Source: Reticulascus tulasneorum (Eukaryota; Ascomycota; Sordariomycetes; Glomerellales; Reticulascaceae). Taken from it: a stretch of 64,000 bases of DNA. The stretch is from assembly GCA_001557505.1 (NCBI GenBank), contig LSAX01000005.1, positions 682,001 to 746,000 of the forward strand. The letters run 5' to 3'. This document shows, in pieces, positions 44,000 through 55,779 of the stretch. The notes under the pieces were generated by a model. The model was not told the origin of the DNA. It saw only the letters and a list, made by a program, of their open reading frames with translations, and made no database searches. Made by a program: the position numbers and the translations under genes. Each line of letters begins with the position of its first letter. The first letter of the stretch is position 1.

Positions 44000-45200
44000 A
44001 TGCGTGTTATGGCTGACAGGAATCTTCGCTGCGCTGCAGCTGGCGAGGCAACATGCCATCTCTCGAAACTTGGTCGGAAGCCCAACATCGTCAAATGCCC
44101 CGCCTGCTTCTACAGCGGCATGTCTGTTACTGTTGATAAGGAATCCAATATCCCTACAGTGGTGGCACTCACGTAAGGAACATGATTTAACGCCCAATCC
44201 AAATGCCCGACACTGAATCTCAGTTAGATCTTTCCTCGTCTTCGTGACTGGCTTCCTGATCACTCCTGCGCTTTGGTGGCTCGCCAAACGATTCTATTTG
44301 AACGGAACCAACCACCTGACGCACTTTTGCGACAACTGTGGGATTCGTCTAGCATACTGGAATTTGAACACTATCGTCTGCACGGATGAGGAAGCTCTCA
44401 CAAGCTCTCGAGACATGGAGCATCAAGTCGCGCAACCTACGGATGATCGGTCTAGCGATTTACGACCACTTCTATCGGCGGACGAGGTGGGAGTTCGATG
44501 GGCGAGGTCGCCACTTGGCGCTCCTCCCGAATTTGGGGAGAAGCTTTTTGCCCTTCTACAGCCGCTGTATCCAGGGCAGTCGCTGCTGCGTAGATGTTTC
44601 AAGGTTCAGCATGACCACGAGGGCTTTGCTGAGAAGATATACGACCTGAATACGTCACACCCGACGTACACTATTCCTGCACCAACGCTAGAGACCAGGC
44701 GTTATTTTACGGGAAACGTATTTCTGCCCTTTGAACCAGGAACGGAGTGCTCTGCAGGGCCAGGAGAGGAAATGGAAGTATATCGCTCGGGCGAGAGAAT
44801 CCAACGAGTGGCGACTCTTCGTTTCCTACGCTGCAGCTGGCGCCTAGAGGTGATTCTTTATCCCACCGGCGCAGAGGACAGCACAACATCTGTTGTGTTT
44901 CGAGTTGACAATGAGCATTGTCTTTCCCATCAACTTTTTTTCTTATTCAACAGCCAGCAAGGTCCACTTGTCTGGACATCAAGAATGGTCAAGGGGAGGC
45001 TGATGAACATGGTATTACTGGATGCCTATGAGCGCATTGTCGCAGTGTATGATGATTTCAACAAGGCAATCCTCTTGTATGGCGTAGAACCCCCGACCGA
45101 AAGATTCATTGAAGAGATGATAACTACTTTCGTGGCAATCACTGTTCAGCGGAAAAGGGTAATAGATTGGACCATAGCCTGGTGGAAACAGCATCATTGA
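44000..45200 (+). CDS. LITAF-domain protein with C-terminal extension
   Basis: Exons 44000-44172 and 44228-45200 give about 381 aa. The splice joins IVKCPACFYSG..VVALT to SFLVFVTGFLITPALWWLAK and HFCDNCGIRLAYW: a CxxC, a hydrophobic hairpin and a second CxxCG, the layout of the LITAF zinc-binding membrane domain of endosome/lysosome proteins. About 230 further residues follow in the same open frame, with no domain I recognise (RRYFTGNVFLPFEPG, VVFRVDNEHCLSHQLFFLF, YERIVAVYDDFNK). The start is uncertain: ATGs at 44000 and 44009 are possible, and CTGAC..CAG just after them could instead be an intron end. The two halves might be separate genes, with an ATG at 44415 for the second. Confidence 0.6.
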
Positions 45201-45324
45201 GTCATGATCCCGAATCATGTATAGAGATGCCGCCGCATAAACAGAGTGGTTCAGTACGTCAAATAAAGCTGGTCGTAACTCACACACCAATCTTTCGACT
45301 TTGCAGGACACCAGGCCCTTCCAA

Positions 45325-46005
45325 TCAGTCCCGCTCCAATAAACGGCCCATTTTGATATACTCAACAGGTGACCCCGTCCCAGTTGGACCACGTTTCAAA
45401 AAGACAGTATCGCTGAGCACTAAAAAGCCCCAGTGCGTATATACCTCCTGCTGGGTCTTGCGTGCGTCGAAGTGGAAGAGCACTGGTCGTAGCATGCTCG
45501 ACTGGATTACGCCCGTTGGTTGCATTGTCGTGAGTGAAACTGCTACCTCTCTGTCCGACAAGATTTTGCAGACGTCTCTAAGCATTTGCCCGCCGATACC
45601 GTGACCCTGTAGAGGTTCCAACACGGCAAACTTGTGCAGCTGCACTTCCTCTGGATTGGTGGCCCTAAGAGATGTAGGGAGCGCATCTTTGTGGATGAAA
45701 GATTCGAGTGCCAGAGTCAAGACACCCACAGGCAGCTGATGCTCACTGGCACATGGCAAGTAACGTTCATCGAGAGCTTGTGCCTTCTCATTCAAGGCAT
45801 TCTGCTTATGTTGTTGAATGGGCATTGTCTTTTGTTCAGTGAGCAGTAAGAACGCCCCGAAATGTCGTGTGGTAGGGACTAGGTCAATCGGCATGAGCTG
45901 CTTGTCCAAGGGCAAGCCAGGCCAGAGAACAGCATGGCGCAAGGGGATGGTCAATTCCGGGGGAATTGGCCGGAGCTGAATGCCCATGCCCACTTCGGTG
46001 CCCAT
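45325..46005 (-). CDS. GNAT acetyltransferase
   Basis: Intronless, 226 aa from the ATG of MGTEVGMGIQLRPIP; MGIQ six codons on is equally possible, and the longer frame begins at TTG. N-terminal LTIPLRHAVLWPGLPL is typical for a fungal/bacterial GNAT subgroup. The CoA-binding segment reads LHKFAVLEPLQGHGIGGQML, and YTHWGF near the C-terminus is the last GNAT motif. It converges on the LITAF-domain gene with 124 bases between stops. Confidence 0.83.
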   Translation of the reverse strand: MGTEVGMGIQLRPIPPELTIPLRHAVLWPGLPLDKQLMPIDLVPTTRHFGAFLLLTEQKTMPIQQHKQNALNEKAQALDERYLPCASEHQLPVGVLTLALESFIHKDALPTSLRATNPEEVQLHKFAVLEPLQGHGIGGQMLRDVCKILSDREVAVSLTTMQPTGVIQSSMLRPVLFHFDARKTQQEVYTHWGFLVLSDTVFLKRGPTGTGSPVEYIKMGRLLERD

Positions 46006-46578
46006 TCTCGGTCTTTGGGCTAAGTGAGGATTGTTACTTTGAAGGTTGCTCGTTTGTACGGTCTGCAAGAAGGGAAATTTTTCGTCCAAGCACAAGGTAG
46101 ACTGTTACCCCACTCAGAATGGGCAAGCTGCTGAAATCCACACGCGCCGTCTCTAAACCTGCTCCCCCCAAAGTACTTACACTTCTTACGAAGTTCATTT
46201 CAACCACTACTCTGCCATTTACCAGGCTTGTTCAGCAGACTATCTACCTTCAGCGAGGGGTTTTCCGCTTGGTACTATTTCATAGCATAAACTATCAACC
46301 CATAATCGGAAGCTCGGAGGATGACTTTGACGGCGATGACTTCACATTATCCCAGGAAATATCAGTTCCCCCTCAACCAGAGGATTCCGAGGCGTCCCAT
46401 ATCGGCCCGCTATAAGCAAGTTGAGGGTATCCTTCAGGAACAGGATCATAGTTGTTGCCGACATAGGGAGGATGGCAAGGGTCCTAAAGCAAGTCAGTAA
46501 GTTGCATGTAAGCCAGTCTAGTGGCACATTGTCACCAACATCGTCGAACCAGGGCAGCTTTGATCCCACCTCGTCGTA
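46006..46578. other. Intergenic region
   Basis: Upstream of the GNAT gene and 3' of the F-box-like gene. The plus-strand frame at 46119-46415 has no recognisable content. No feature called. Confidence 0.4.
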
Positions 46579-47457
46579 CTATCGACCCCACTCGGTCTCT
46601 GGGAGGTGCCGGCGTTTACACCATGTGCATCTTGGACGTGCGTTTTGCGGGACAAAGTTGCCACAGGGACACACAAAGTATATCAAGAATTGATGATCAA
46701 CCATCGATTTGGTTTTCTCGTGTACGTCGTCCGCGCGGCTGTCATGCTCTGAAATGGTGTGGTGCTGATAGTAGTCCCGGGTCGACTTCAGTTCATCTGC
46801 GTGACATTTGTGACAAATCCATCTAGTGAATATATCACAAGCACACAACTCGCTCAAAAACTGGCCCTGCAACTCAGACTCCTGTATGGAGTCACATTTG
46901 TTGCAAAGACACATGACAAACTGCATTCTCATGTCAGTTGGAATGCCTTCAAGGATTTGTCCTCTTACTTCGTTCTGCCACGGCGCGTTCAAATGGGGCC
47001 GCCGCCAAGGATAATTAATATTTGGAGCTTCGCGAGGGTACCATCGACACTCCTGGTTCAGATTTAGTGGCTGACTTTACTCCCAAGGAGACGGAAGATG
47101 AGGGGGACTCACTTCGCAAACCGGTAGATTGCATTTGACACACGGCAGCGCCTCCCGCTCATCGCACTTTGTATTCCAGAGCCGGACCTCGATTGGGTCG
47201 TCCTCCCAGATCTTCCCCCCAACGTATCTGGACCTGCATAATGAGTAGTGGCCCTCGAAGTTTTGGCGCAGTGATAGCCCGCGCCCGTCACAGAGAGTTT
47301 GACGGCAGAGGGTCGAGAACGCAGGTCTCGAGGATAGAATGTAGTGGAAACAAGACTTGTCGGCCAGCGCTAGGTTCAATAAATCTCGAGCTGAGACGTG
47401 GGCTGCTAGACTGTTCAGGATGGGGTGCTGCGATATCAACTCGATGAGATTATGCAT
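46579..47457 (-). CDS. F-box-like protein with cysteine cluster
   Basis: Exons 47457-47113 and 47052-46579 give 272 aa. The N-terminus (LIELISQHPILNSLAAHVSARDLLNLALADKS, first 30 residues) has the helical pattern of an F-box. It is followed by many cysteine pairs: CVKC, CNKC, CHKC, CPCG and CTWC, likely binding zinc. Such proteins form a fungus-specific group of unknown targets; if the F-box is real it would recruit substrates to an SCF ubiquitin ligase. Junction ..VCE|ECRWYPREAP keeps phase. Divergent from the transketolase-family gene. Confidence 0.7.
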
Positions 47458-48495
47458 CTTGATGGGTGCACGCTACAGAGCTATGGTATGGCTTAGTCTA
47501 GGTTCAGTCTAGACACAGATTTGCCAGTTTGATCTTTGGACTGATCCCGGCAGGGAGGATGTGCCTGCCTGGTTCATGCGTGACAGCTTGGCGCTAGTCA
47601 CGTGAGTATGCCTACGGAGTTGGGACGATGTGATCGATGAGACCATGTCGCCCGAGCAAATGTTCCTGTGCTCTATTGGGCTGAATTTCAAAAAGTTGAT
47701 CCCATACTGCGATTCTCCTGCGATGGGACATTGCGAATGCCTAGCACTGACATGCACCTCAGAGGCGCCAACGAAGACGCCAAGTTCGAATTCTCTTGGT
47801 TGAAAAGCGACCTAGCATGGAAATAATTTAATGCCTCGTACCTCTCTGTCAAGACTTTCTGCTTAAAATGTCTATGCTATGAATATAATAATCTTGTGGC
47901 AATTGCTATGTCTCGCTACGTCTTGGTATAGTGACTATTGAAAAGTAGCTCGCTTGTCTTGCCGCAACATGGCACTTTGCTAATGGACCGGTCTACAAGG
48001 AGAGCCGGCCCAAGACAAACCAGCAAACAAGCATACCACACGCCGTCCTCTGCGGATAACGCGCTTCGACTCTCAGGACAGGCTACAGATCGACCAAATG
48101 GCTATCTTTCATAGCCCTTGTGTGATGGTATTTAGAAGTCTTTAGGACGGTCACCCTCGTATTGTCCACTGTTGCCGTTGCAGCCCGCCAGTCGAGTCAT
48201 GACTAGAGCCACATCCACACTGCTCCTTTTATAGCCAATTATGGGCATGAATCCAGTACTGGGCTCGGGCTAAAGGATAGTCTCCTACGAAGAAGCTGAA
48301 ATAATTTGGATACGAAGGCTAAACAGTTTGATGTGTGTCAGCGCCATGCATCACTACGTCATCCGTTGCTTACAACGACCATTCCTGTGTCTTGCTCCCC
48401 GTCTGCTTCTCTTATAACCTGTGCTTTAATAAACACTTTCAAAGAACTTACACCAAAATCCAGACCAAAGGTCACTCACACAATAGCAACTCACA
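47458..48495. promoter_or_regulatory. Divergent intergenic region
   Basis: About 1 kb between the F-box-like and transketolase-family genes. A TATA-like TTTTATAG is near 48226 and the leader before the transketolase start is CA-rich. No gene seen. Confidence 0.4.
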
Positions 48496-50412
48496 ATGGC
48501 AAGCGCAACTGCGGATTTCGGCATCGATGTCTTTGCGAAATACAAGCCTATCTCGCTAGACCCAACAAACCCAAAGCTTTCAGAGGGGCAAAAGGCTGAT
48601 CTTTTATCCAACATTTCACTTCTTAGAGATACAATCGTTTACTTCACATCCTCCGGGGCAGCGCGAGGGGTTAGCGGTCATACAGGCGGTCCGTACGATA
48701 CCATTCCTGAAGTATGCATTTTAGAGGCCTTCTTTCAGTATTCGTCAGAAAAGTACTTGCCCATCGTGTACGATGAGTCTGGACACAGAGTCGCTACGCA
48801 GTATCTGCTTAGCGCTCTACACAAGCACATACCATTTGAGCAGCTTCTACATTATCGCGAGGCCAACTCCCTGTTGCCGGGACATCCAGAGCTCGGGCTT
48901 ACGCCCGGCGTGGCATTCAGCTCTGGACGCCTTGGCCACCTGTGGTCCTTTGTGAATGGAGTCTGCTTGGCCAACCCCGAGAAAACAGTCTTCATGTTGG
49001 GTTCGGATGGATCCCAGCAAGAAGGAGATGATGCCGAAGCCGCCCGTCTTGCCGTGGCCCAGAACTTGAATGTCAAGCTACTGATTGATGACAATGACGT
49101 TACCATAGCTGGCCATCCTTCCGAATACTTAAAGGGCTATTCTCTGGGTTCTACGCTGAAAGGGCACGGATTGACAGTGTTTGAGACTGCCGGAGAAGAC
49201 ATTGATCAACTCTACTATTCCATTTGCAGTGCCGTCACCCATGACGGGCCAGCTGCAGTCATTTCGAAGAGAAAGATGGCCCCTGGAATCAAAGGACTAG
49301 AAGGCTCAACTCATGCACACGACGTAATTCCAGTCAAAATCGCGGTCGAGTATTTGGAAGAACGTGGCTATACCCAGGCTGCCGAGAAAATCAAAGCCAT
49401 CACGCCCAACTCGTTAGCATATCTTTACACAGGCTCCTCGAAAGACAAGTTCGCCAATCGTGTCATCTTCGGTGAAGCTGTTGTCTCGGCACTGGAAGGC
49501 CTATCTCCGGAGGAGGCCAAGAAACGAGTCTTAGTCGTGGATTCCGACCTTGAAGGCTCGACAGGTCTCAGTGTCATTCACAAGAAGCGCCCAGAAGTGT
49601 TCCTATCCTCCGGGATCATGGAGCGCGGCAACTTCTCTGCCGCTGCCGGGTTTGGATCCACAAAGGGCAAGGTGGGCATCTTCTCCACCTTTTCGGCCTT
49701 CTGCGAGATGATCATCTCGGAGCTCACCATGGCGAGGCTCAACTTTGCGAACGTTTTGTGTCATTTTTCTCACTCTGGCGTGGACGAAATGGCGGACAAT
49801 ACCTGCCATTTTGGCATCAACACGTTCTTCGCTGACAATGGACTCATTGACGGAGATAAAACGAGACTGTACTTCCCAGCCGACGCTAATCAGATGAGGG
49901 CGTGTGTGAGTAAGGTTCTATGGGACGACGGTATCCGGCTCATTCTTTCGACTCGTGCCAAATGCCCCATGATTCTCAAAGAGAATTCCGAGGATCTGTT
50001 TTTCGGAGATGGCTACGAGTTCACCCCAGGAAAAGACGAGTTCATCCGGACTGGCACTGCTGGTTACGTGGTCGCGATTGGGGAGATGGTTTATCGAGCC
50101 CTCGATGCTGTTGACAGACTTCGACGCGAAGGTCTAGATGTCGGCCTCGTCAACAAGGCAACTTTGAATGTCGTGGATGAAGACGCCATGCGCAAGTTTG
50201 GATCTGCCCCATTCGTCTTGGTGGTCGAGTCACTAAACCAGAAGACTGGTTTGGGGTCTAAGATGGGTACTTGGCTGTTGGAGAGGCAACTCACGCCGAA
50301 GTACAAGTATATAGGGACGACGAAGGAAGGCTGTGGCGGCTTGAGCGAGCAGATTTTCCACCAGGGTCTGGACCCGCAGAGCGTTATAAAGGCCATCCGA
50401 AGCTTGCAATAA
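48496..50412 (+). CDS. Transketolase-family thiamine-diphosphate enzyme
   Basis: Intronless, 638 aa. It has the transketolase order of domains: an N-terminal ThDP-binding domain (SGHTGGPYD, SSGRLGHLWSFVNG, FMLGSDGSQQEGDD..LLIDDNDV as the metal/diphosphate motif), a pyrimidine domain with the activating Glu in SGIMERGNFSAAAGF and DLEGSTGL, and a C-terminal domain (GYVVAIGEMVYRAL, FVLVVESLNQKTGLGSKMG). It is too divergent to be the pentose-phosphate transketolase itself, for example in the HFSHSGVDEM block. Fungi keep such paralogues beside TKL1, with sugar-phosphate substrates not established. Confidence 0.88.
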   Translation: MASATADFGIDVFAKYKPISLDPTNPKLSEGQKADLLSNISLLRDTIVYFTSSGAARGVSGHTGGPYDTIPEVCILEAFFQYSSEKYLPIVYDESGHRVATQYLLSALHKHIPFEQLLHYREANSLLPGHPELGLTPGVAFSSGRLGHLWSFVNGVCLANPEKTVFMLGSDGSQQEGDDAEAARLAVAQNLNVKLLIDDNDVTIAGHPSEYLKGYSLGSTLKGHGLTVFETAGEDIDQLYYSICSAVTHDGPAAVISKRKMAPGIKGLEGSTHAHDVIPVKIAVEYLEERGYTQAAEKIKAITPNSLAYLYTGSSKDKFANRVIFGEAVVSALEGLSPEEAKKRVLVVDSDLEGSTGLSVIHKKRPEVFLSSGIMERGNFSAAAGFGSTKGKVGIFSTFSAFCEMIISELTMARLNFANVLCHFSHSGVDEMADNTCHFGINTFFADNGLIDGDKTRLYFPADANQMRACVSKVLWDDGIRLILSTRAKCPMILKENSEDLFFGDGYEFTPGKDEFIRTGTAGYVVAIGEMVYRALDAVDRLRREGLDVGLVNKATLNVVDEDAMRKFGSAPFVLVVESLNQKTGLGSKMGTWLLERQLTPKYKYIGTTKEGCGGLSEQIFHQGLDPQSVIKAIRSLQ

Positions 50413-51338
50413 GTCCTTCAAGCACGTCTGTGGTAGCCCATACTATGTGCAACACCAGGAGGGAGAATCTCGTATGGGATACGCTGAGACCTCGGCCGCC
50501 TTTCGCGCCGGAACTTCCTCCCCTGAGGTGCTATAATTTAAAACATCTTTTAGACTCTGCTTGTTCCCTTCTTTCTAGTGTGATTCTCCATTAAGTAGTG
50601 TAGGCTCTCTCATGAACTGACCGCACCATGGTCTCTAACTTGTTTTCAGAGCCTATGCTAATTACTGGGCCTCCAGCAGTAGTGGAACATTTTACTCGCA
50701 GATGTTGTTTGCAATGAGAGCAATGTGAGAAAACCACGGGTAGCGTAGATTGCAAATGAATGAGATTTTAGTTCGGTTGTTGGCTTACAGACAATACTTT
50801 CGACAGGACCTCTGGTGCCAAATGCATCTTGGGCAGATGTGATGATTTTCAAGACTCAACACTATGGGTATGAACGGCCGCGCGCTGAAAATTGCAAACC
50901 AACAACAAGAAGGTGCTTAGCATATATCGTAATAACACATGAAAGTTATTCACATATCTACCTCCGAACAGCTTGTTTATCGAGCGCAGCACAAAGCTGA
51001 ACATTGAGCACCGATTGCGAATTGAAACGTTTGAAGACAACTCTGCCAATTCTAGACATGCTGAAAGTGTCCTCGCGCACCATCGAGGACCTGCAAAACC
51101 TGCGTAGTTGGTCGAGTTCTAAAGAGTGAAGTTTCACGGTCATGTGGTGGGTGACTGACTATTCCCATTGAGGAGAGAATATTTGATGTAAATATTGGAT
51201 GACGTGGCTGTGCAGCTGCATCAGTGGTGGCTGATCAGCCTCACCCCAACTTTCCCCGGAGCCCAAACGAGATCCTAATCTTCAGCCAGGTCTTCAGTTT
51301 CGCAGAACGGCGGCATTGCTCGGGCCAGAGTCGGGACC
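50413..51338. other. Intergenic region
   Basis: 0.9 kb between the transketolase-family gene and the next HET gene. No supported feature. Confidence 0.4.
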
Positions 51339-53409
51339 ATGAATCTAGTACCGCACTCTTGTGATCAATGTAGCCGCATCGTCATCGATCTCCCAAAGAC
51401 CCCAGAAGAGGGGCGCGAGGGCAGCGGTCGTCGCCTATGCGCCGTGAGCATCTACTCGAAACCCACAAGTCCAGGTGCCATCGTTAACGTTGAGTGCGGA
51501 TTTGGTAGTCTGCTCTCTGGTTCGACGGAAGGTTGTGCTCTCTTGAGATGGCTAGCAGAAGACCAATTAATTAGATTTCCAATCCGAAAATATGACGCGG
51601 AACAGCTAGAGGGATTGCAGATCCGGCTTTGGATCTTTGGAGGCGCTTCAGATTTAAGCCAGATCTGGGCATTTGAGCTGTACGATTCCGTAACTACGAA
51701 TTACGTAGCATCCTCGTTCCCAGGTTTTGGAGTTTATGCGTTCCCAGGTCTGTATACGGCATCGGGGCCAGTCCAGACAGGGTATAAGAAGACTAATCTA
51801 GTATGTAGAGGATCCAGCTGCAGAGTACATCTCAACGCGGCCAGTTCGCGTTAGGATAGACTCAGAAACGTTCCAACAAGCACGTGGCTGGGTTCAAGAG
51901 TGCTTGCAGTCCCACCTAAAGTGTCCCAAGCCTGGTAGCACCAAGCCGACCAGACTGATCGAGCTGGTTGGCAACCGAGATCAGCCCCGACTTCGGCTCC
52001 ATTGCGGTGATCGCAACCATCGAGTCGAATACATCGCACTGAGCTACTGTTGGGGGGGATCTCAGTTAGTAATTCTTCGCAAGGATAATTTGGACACGTT
52101 CGTCAACGGAGATGTTTCCTTCGACAAACTGCCAAGGACATTGCAGGATGCAATACGAACTGGGCAAGAACTTGGCATAAAATACCTCTGGGTGGACTCA
52201 CTCTGCATTGTCCAGGACGATCCTGTCGACGTTAGTCGCGAGATTGCAGACATGCCGCGAATTTATAGCGAAGCGACCATAACCATTAGGGCCTCGCGGG
52301 CCAAGGCAGCAGGCGAAGGCTTTCTAGGCGATCGTGTTGAATCGGACCCTCCGCACCTATGCGTCCGGCTACCCTATCGGTCGAGAAACGGCATCATTGG
52401 ATCAGTGGTGTTATTGAGCCAGAAGAAAATGACAGTACATGAGCCTTTGGATAACCGAGCATGGGCGCTGCAGGAACGAGTCTTGTCTCATCGGGTGCTG
52501 GATTTCGGAACTCGACACCTTGTTTGGACATGCCGGAGCAAAGAATATACGGATGGGTGGCGCAAAAGTCTCGATTTCAAGCTCAAGCCCGAAAGTATCA
52601 CCCACAAAATTTTTGAGCAGGAGTTTCCCACCGAAGAGGAGCTAATCAAAGCCGCCCGCGGTCAGAAACATCCCAGAGTCATAGACGAATGGCGAAACCT
52701 GCTCGAGGCATACAGCATCCGCGAGCTGTCGGTCGCAACCGACAGGATGCTGGCAATGTCTGGGATTGCTGAGAAGTACGGCAGTGTTTTCAAAGACAAA
52801 TATCTCGCGGGCCTTTGGAAATTCTCACTAGCCTCCGAACTAGTCTGGGGCCGGAACGATAGAAGCCCTCCATGTGCTCGGCCCCGAGAGTACCAGGCTC
52901 CGTCTTGGTCGTGGGCGTCCATCAACGGGCATATCAACCACTCCTTTGGTTTCCTACTCATTGACGAAAACACCCGCGTGGAGTTCGTCGACTTTCAGAG
53001 CAGCCTAGCAAGTTTAGATGCGCCGTATGGTGCCGTGGACTGGGCTCACATTACTGTCAAGGCGCGTGTGATAACGGCCCAGTGGATGAGACAAGCACAA
53101 GGACCAACGGCACTCCCAGATCGGGTGCTGAGGGTGCAAGGTGTAGAGGATTTCTCCATAGCCATGTCGATTGATGCATTGGAAAGGGACTTCGAAGACG
53201 CCTCTGTCAACTGCCTGCCAGTACACCTGCTCGAGGTTGCAAATTGTGGAAATCCGTGCTTGGATAGATCAACGGGGCTCGTGCTGCGGAGACTCGACAA
53301 TGGACGCTACACTAGAGTGGGATTATTCCAAAACTGGGAAAAACTGAGCCCGAAGCCAAAGCCGCATATATTCGACGGATGGGATGAACAGCTCGTCACG
53401 ATTGTATGA
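51339..53409 (+). CDS. HET-domain protein
   Basis: Exons 51339-51747 and 51809-53409 give 669 aa. The intron removes a 61-base piece with a GACTAAT branch site and joins VYAFPE to DPAAEYISTRPVR, a typical pre-HET segment. The HET domain itself follows: YIALSYCWGG, LPRTLQDAIRTGQELGIKYLWVDSLCIVQDD, IYSEATITIRAS and the closing LDNRAWALQERVLSHRVLDFG. This is the long subclass with a 180-residue N-terminal part; cysteines at CDQC near residue 8 hint at a small metal site. The YQAPSWSWAS motif is also typical. Likely function: recognition or execution in non-self-triggered cell death, not proven. Confidence 0.92.
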
Positions 53410-53910
53410 AATACCCAAGCTCTTCAGAGTTTTAGTTTGGCGAACCATGAGCTATTGTTCCATCGAATTGTAACAATTCGCCAGATGTAATTCAACATTC
53501 AACACCTGTTACTGAGGTAACTACCTATATTAATGAATCACGGCCACAGGGCGCATATACATTGCGACTGTCATGACTTTCCGTGAGCAACTATGTTCCT
53601 GCTAGTAGATACGATTACTGTTACAGGTTTAACATGTATTACAAATCTTAGGTAGTGAACTTTGGATATTGGTAATGTCGTCTTACAAAATTTATATTTT
53701 GTGCACCAACCTTTGTGTGGAAGAGTTGGCAGTCCAGTGGGGTTTTAAGGGGGGAAGTATGCGCCGTTTGCAGTGTGGTGAAACTCGTTAAATCCCCGCA
53801 ATGACTCATAGCAAGGGCGTACATTGATGCGCGATATCACTTGGATAACGTATGGTTTTACACCGTGCCCTCCCTCACTCGTTATCTTGACTTAATTAAA
53901 CAATTCAGCT
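53410..53910. other. Intergenic region
   Basis: AT-rich 0.5 kb between the HET gene and the GNAT gene. No feature seen. Confidence 0.4.
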
Positions 53911-54869
53911 ATGGCGAAACTCGACATCGTCCTTGTCCCGTGGGATCCTGAGTCGCCAGAGCACGTTGCGAGGTTGATCGAACAAAGGATACAATGCGGG
54001 TGGGACATTGAACTGGTTGAATCCAGCTGGAGAGAGCAACAAAAAGCGGGCAGCAAGTGCATCTTTTGGATTGTGAGTCGAGCACTATACTCTGTCGTCT
54101 ATATTGACGGGCACGGACATGATTCTCCCATTCCATATACTGCGTAGCGAAACAAAGAACTTACTGACATAATGTAAAAGGCGTTCCTCTCGGATGGGTC
54201 AGATGGGGACAAGGTTCTACAGCAACATGTGGACGCGTATCCCAAGGTTTGTCTTAAGACTCCTGCATGACCAAACCAAAGGATCTTTCGGGTTGATGAC
54301 TTGTTGTTTAGGAAGGTGTCGCACTCGTGGATACTAGCGCAGCCATCCGTGGCCAGCCTCGTAACGCGTCCGGTAAAGAGATGTTCCCTGTCGGCCACAT
54401 CTCGCTGGACGTCGAGAACGCCGAAGCTAAAAAGATGGGCATTGAGCTGGACTTGCCCGAAACGGACTTCTACTGGTTAAAATCCTTTTACGTGTCGTCG
54501 GCGTTACGTAGCCAGGGCATCGGCCGCGCCGCCATGGATATTGTGGAGACTATGGCGACCGAGCATCCTCTGAATGCTAAAAGTCTAGTCTTAGATACGG
54601 TCTACAAGGAGGATCAGAGGTCACAGGACGAGGCTGGGGAATGGAGTATCATGCCCAAGGTGAGCCTACTTAGAACTTTGCAATTATGCAACAGCTGTGT
54701 TTGCCAGAACCCGACTAACGAAAGGCACTGTCAGACGACTAACCAAGATTGGTATACGCGGAGGGGCTACCGCATTATCAAGATCGTGTTGAACTTCTAC
54801 AAGAATCCCAACCCATCGGGAACGGCTCGCGACGTTAGGACTGTGTTTATGCGGCGTGACATAGATTGA
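53911..54869 (+). CDS. GNAT acetyltransferase, four exons
   Basis: Exons 53911-54072, 54181-54246, 54312-54659 and 54735-54869, all phase 0, give 236 aa. The acetyl-CoA motif is WLKSFYVSSALRSQGIGRAAMDIVE, with a C-terminal WYTRRGYRIIKIVLNFY. The N-terminal VLVPWDPESPEHVARLIEQRIQCGW is conserved in fungal relatives, which are hypothetical. Exon 2 is only 66 bases. Confidence 0.86.
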
Positions 54870-55779
54870 TGGGACATCGCGTCCCGACAGTCTAGGCACA
54901 GCAAAACATAGAGATTTAATTCCTGAGCTTGAGCTCGTTGTGCCGTGCCTTGAATGGAATGAAGGATCCGACTTGCATCAGGTGGCACTTTGGCCCAGCC
55001 GATTTCCACCGCAGTGCGGTGAGCTTGCAACTAGCGGTAGGAGGGAGGTAATGGGGATGAACGGAGTGATGCGCCATATAGTATATCAAAGTCAAAACGC
55101 GACTGTCAGGTCGATAAAGCAGCCTCGACTGGTCCAATCTTACCAAGGTATCGTGGAAGACCTCCCTGGACACTGGATCCTTCCATTATTGATATTATCA
55201 TCGAGAAGATTATTTTCTTCTCCCTGAACGCCTTTGCTGCTATTACGGTTCTTTCCTTCAGGTGCATTGGTTTGCAACAACGGCGAAAGGGCAATTCTTT
55301 CAATCTCATGTGCTAGATGAGTGGGTGATCGTGGTTCATACTTCGGACAAAGACCAAAAGCATGTGAACCCGAGTATAGCGACCTCGGTAGGCACACTGA
55401 AAGCTACAAAGTGATTGAAATTACAGGGGTTGAGTGGTGCTCTTCGAGGATTTTTGACGCTACAAAACGCCACCAATAAATAGTGTGAGACTTGGCCGTC
55501 AAGCAGTCAGGCGTACTAACGGAGAACCGCTGCTGCGCCTTGCAATCAGCTCCCTCCAACCTAAAACGAAACAAACTTTCAAGCCACAGCTGATGGCTTC
55601 AAGTATATTTACGAACAAAGACGCAAGTCCTTCAAAATGATGTCTTCTCATCATTTGGCCACTATTCCTCGAACTCGACATGCGTGACACGTCACTGGAC
55701 TTTACGCTGCAAACGACCTACGATTAATACACCAACCTCCTACAGGCGTGGAAAATACGACAATTTCGCAAGGAACGAA
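54870..55779. other. Intergenic region
   Basis: 0.9 kb without a supported gene. An open frame in front of the next gene extends back to a GTG at 55684 but has no ATG before 55780. Confidence 0.4.

Noticed and set aside
55684..55779. N-terminal extension of the membrane protein
   Set aside because: Begins at GTG, not ATG, and the added residues are polar and unlike a conserved start.
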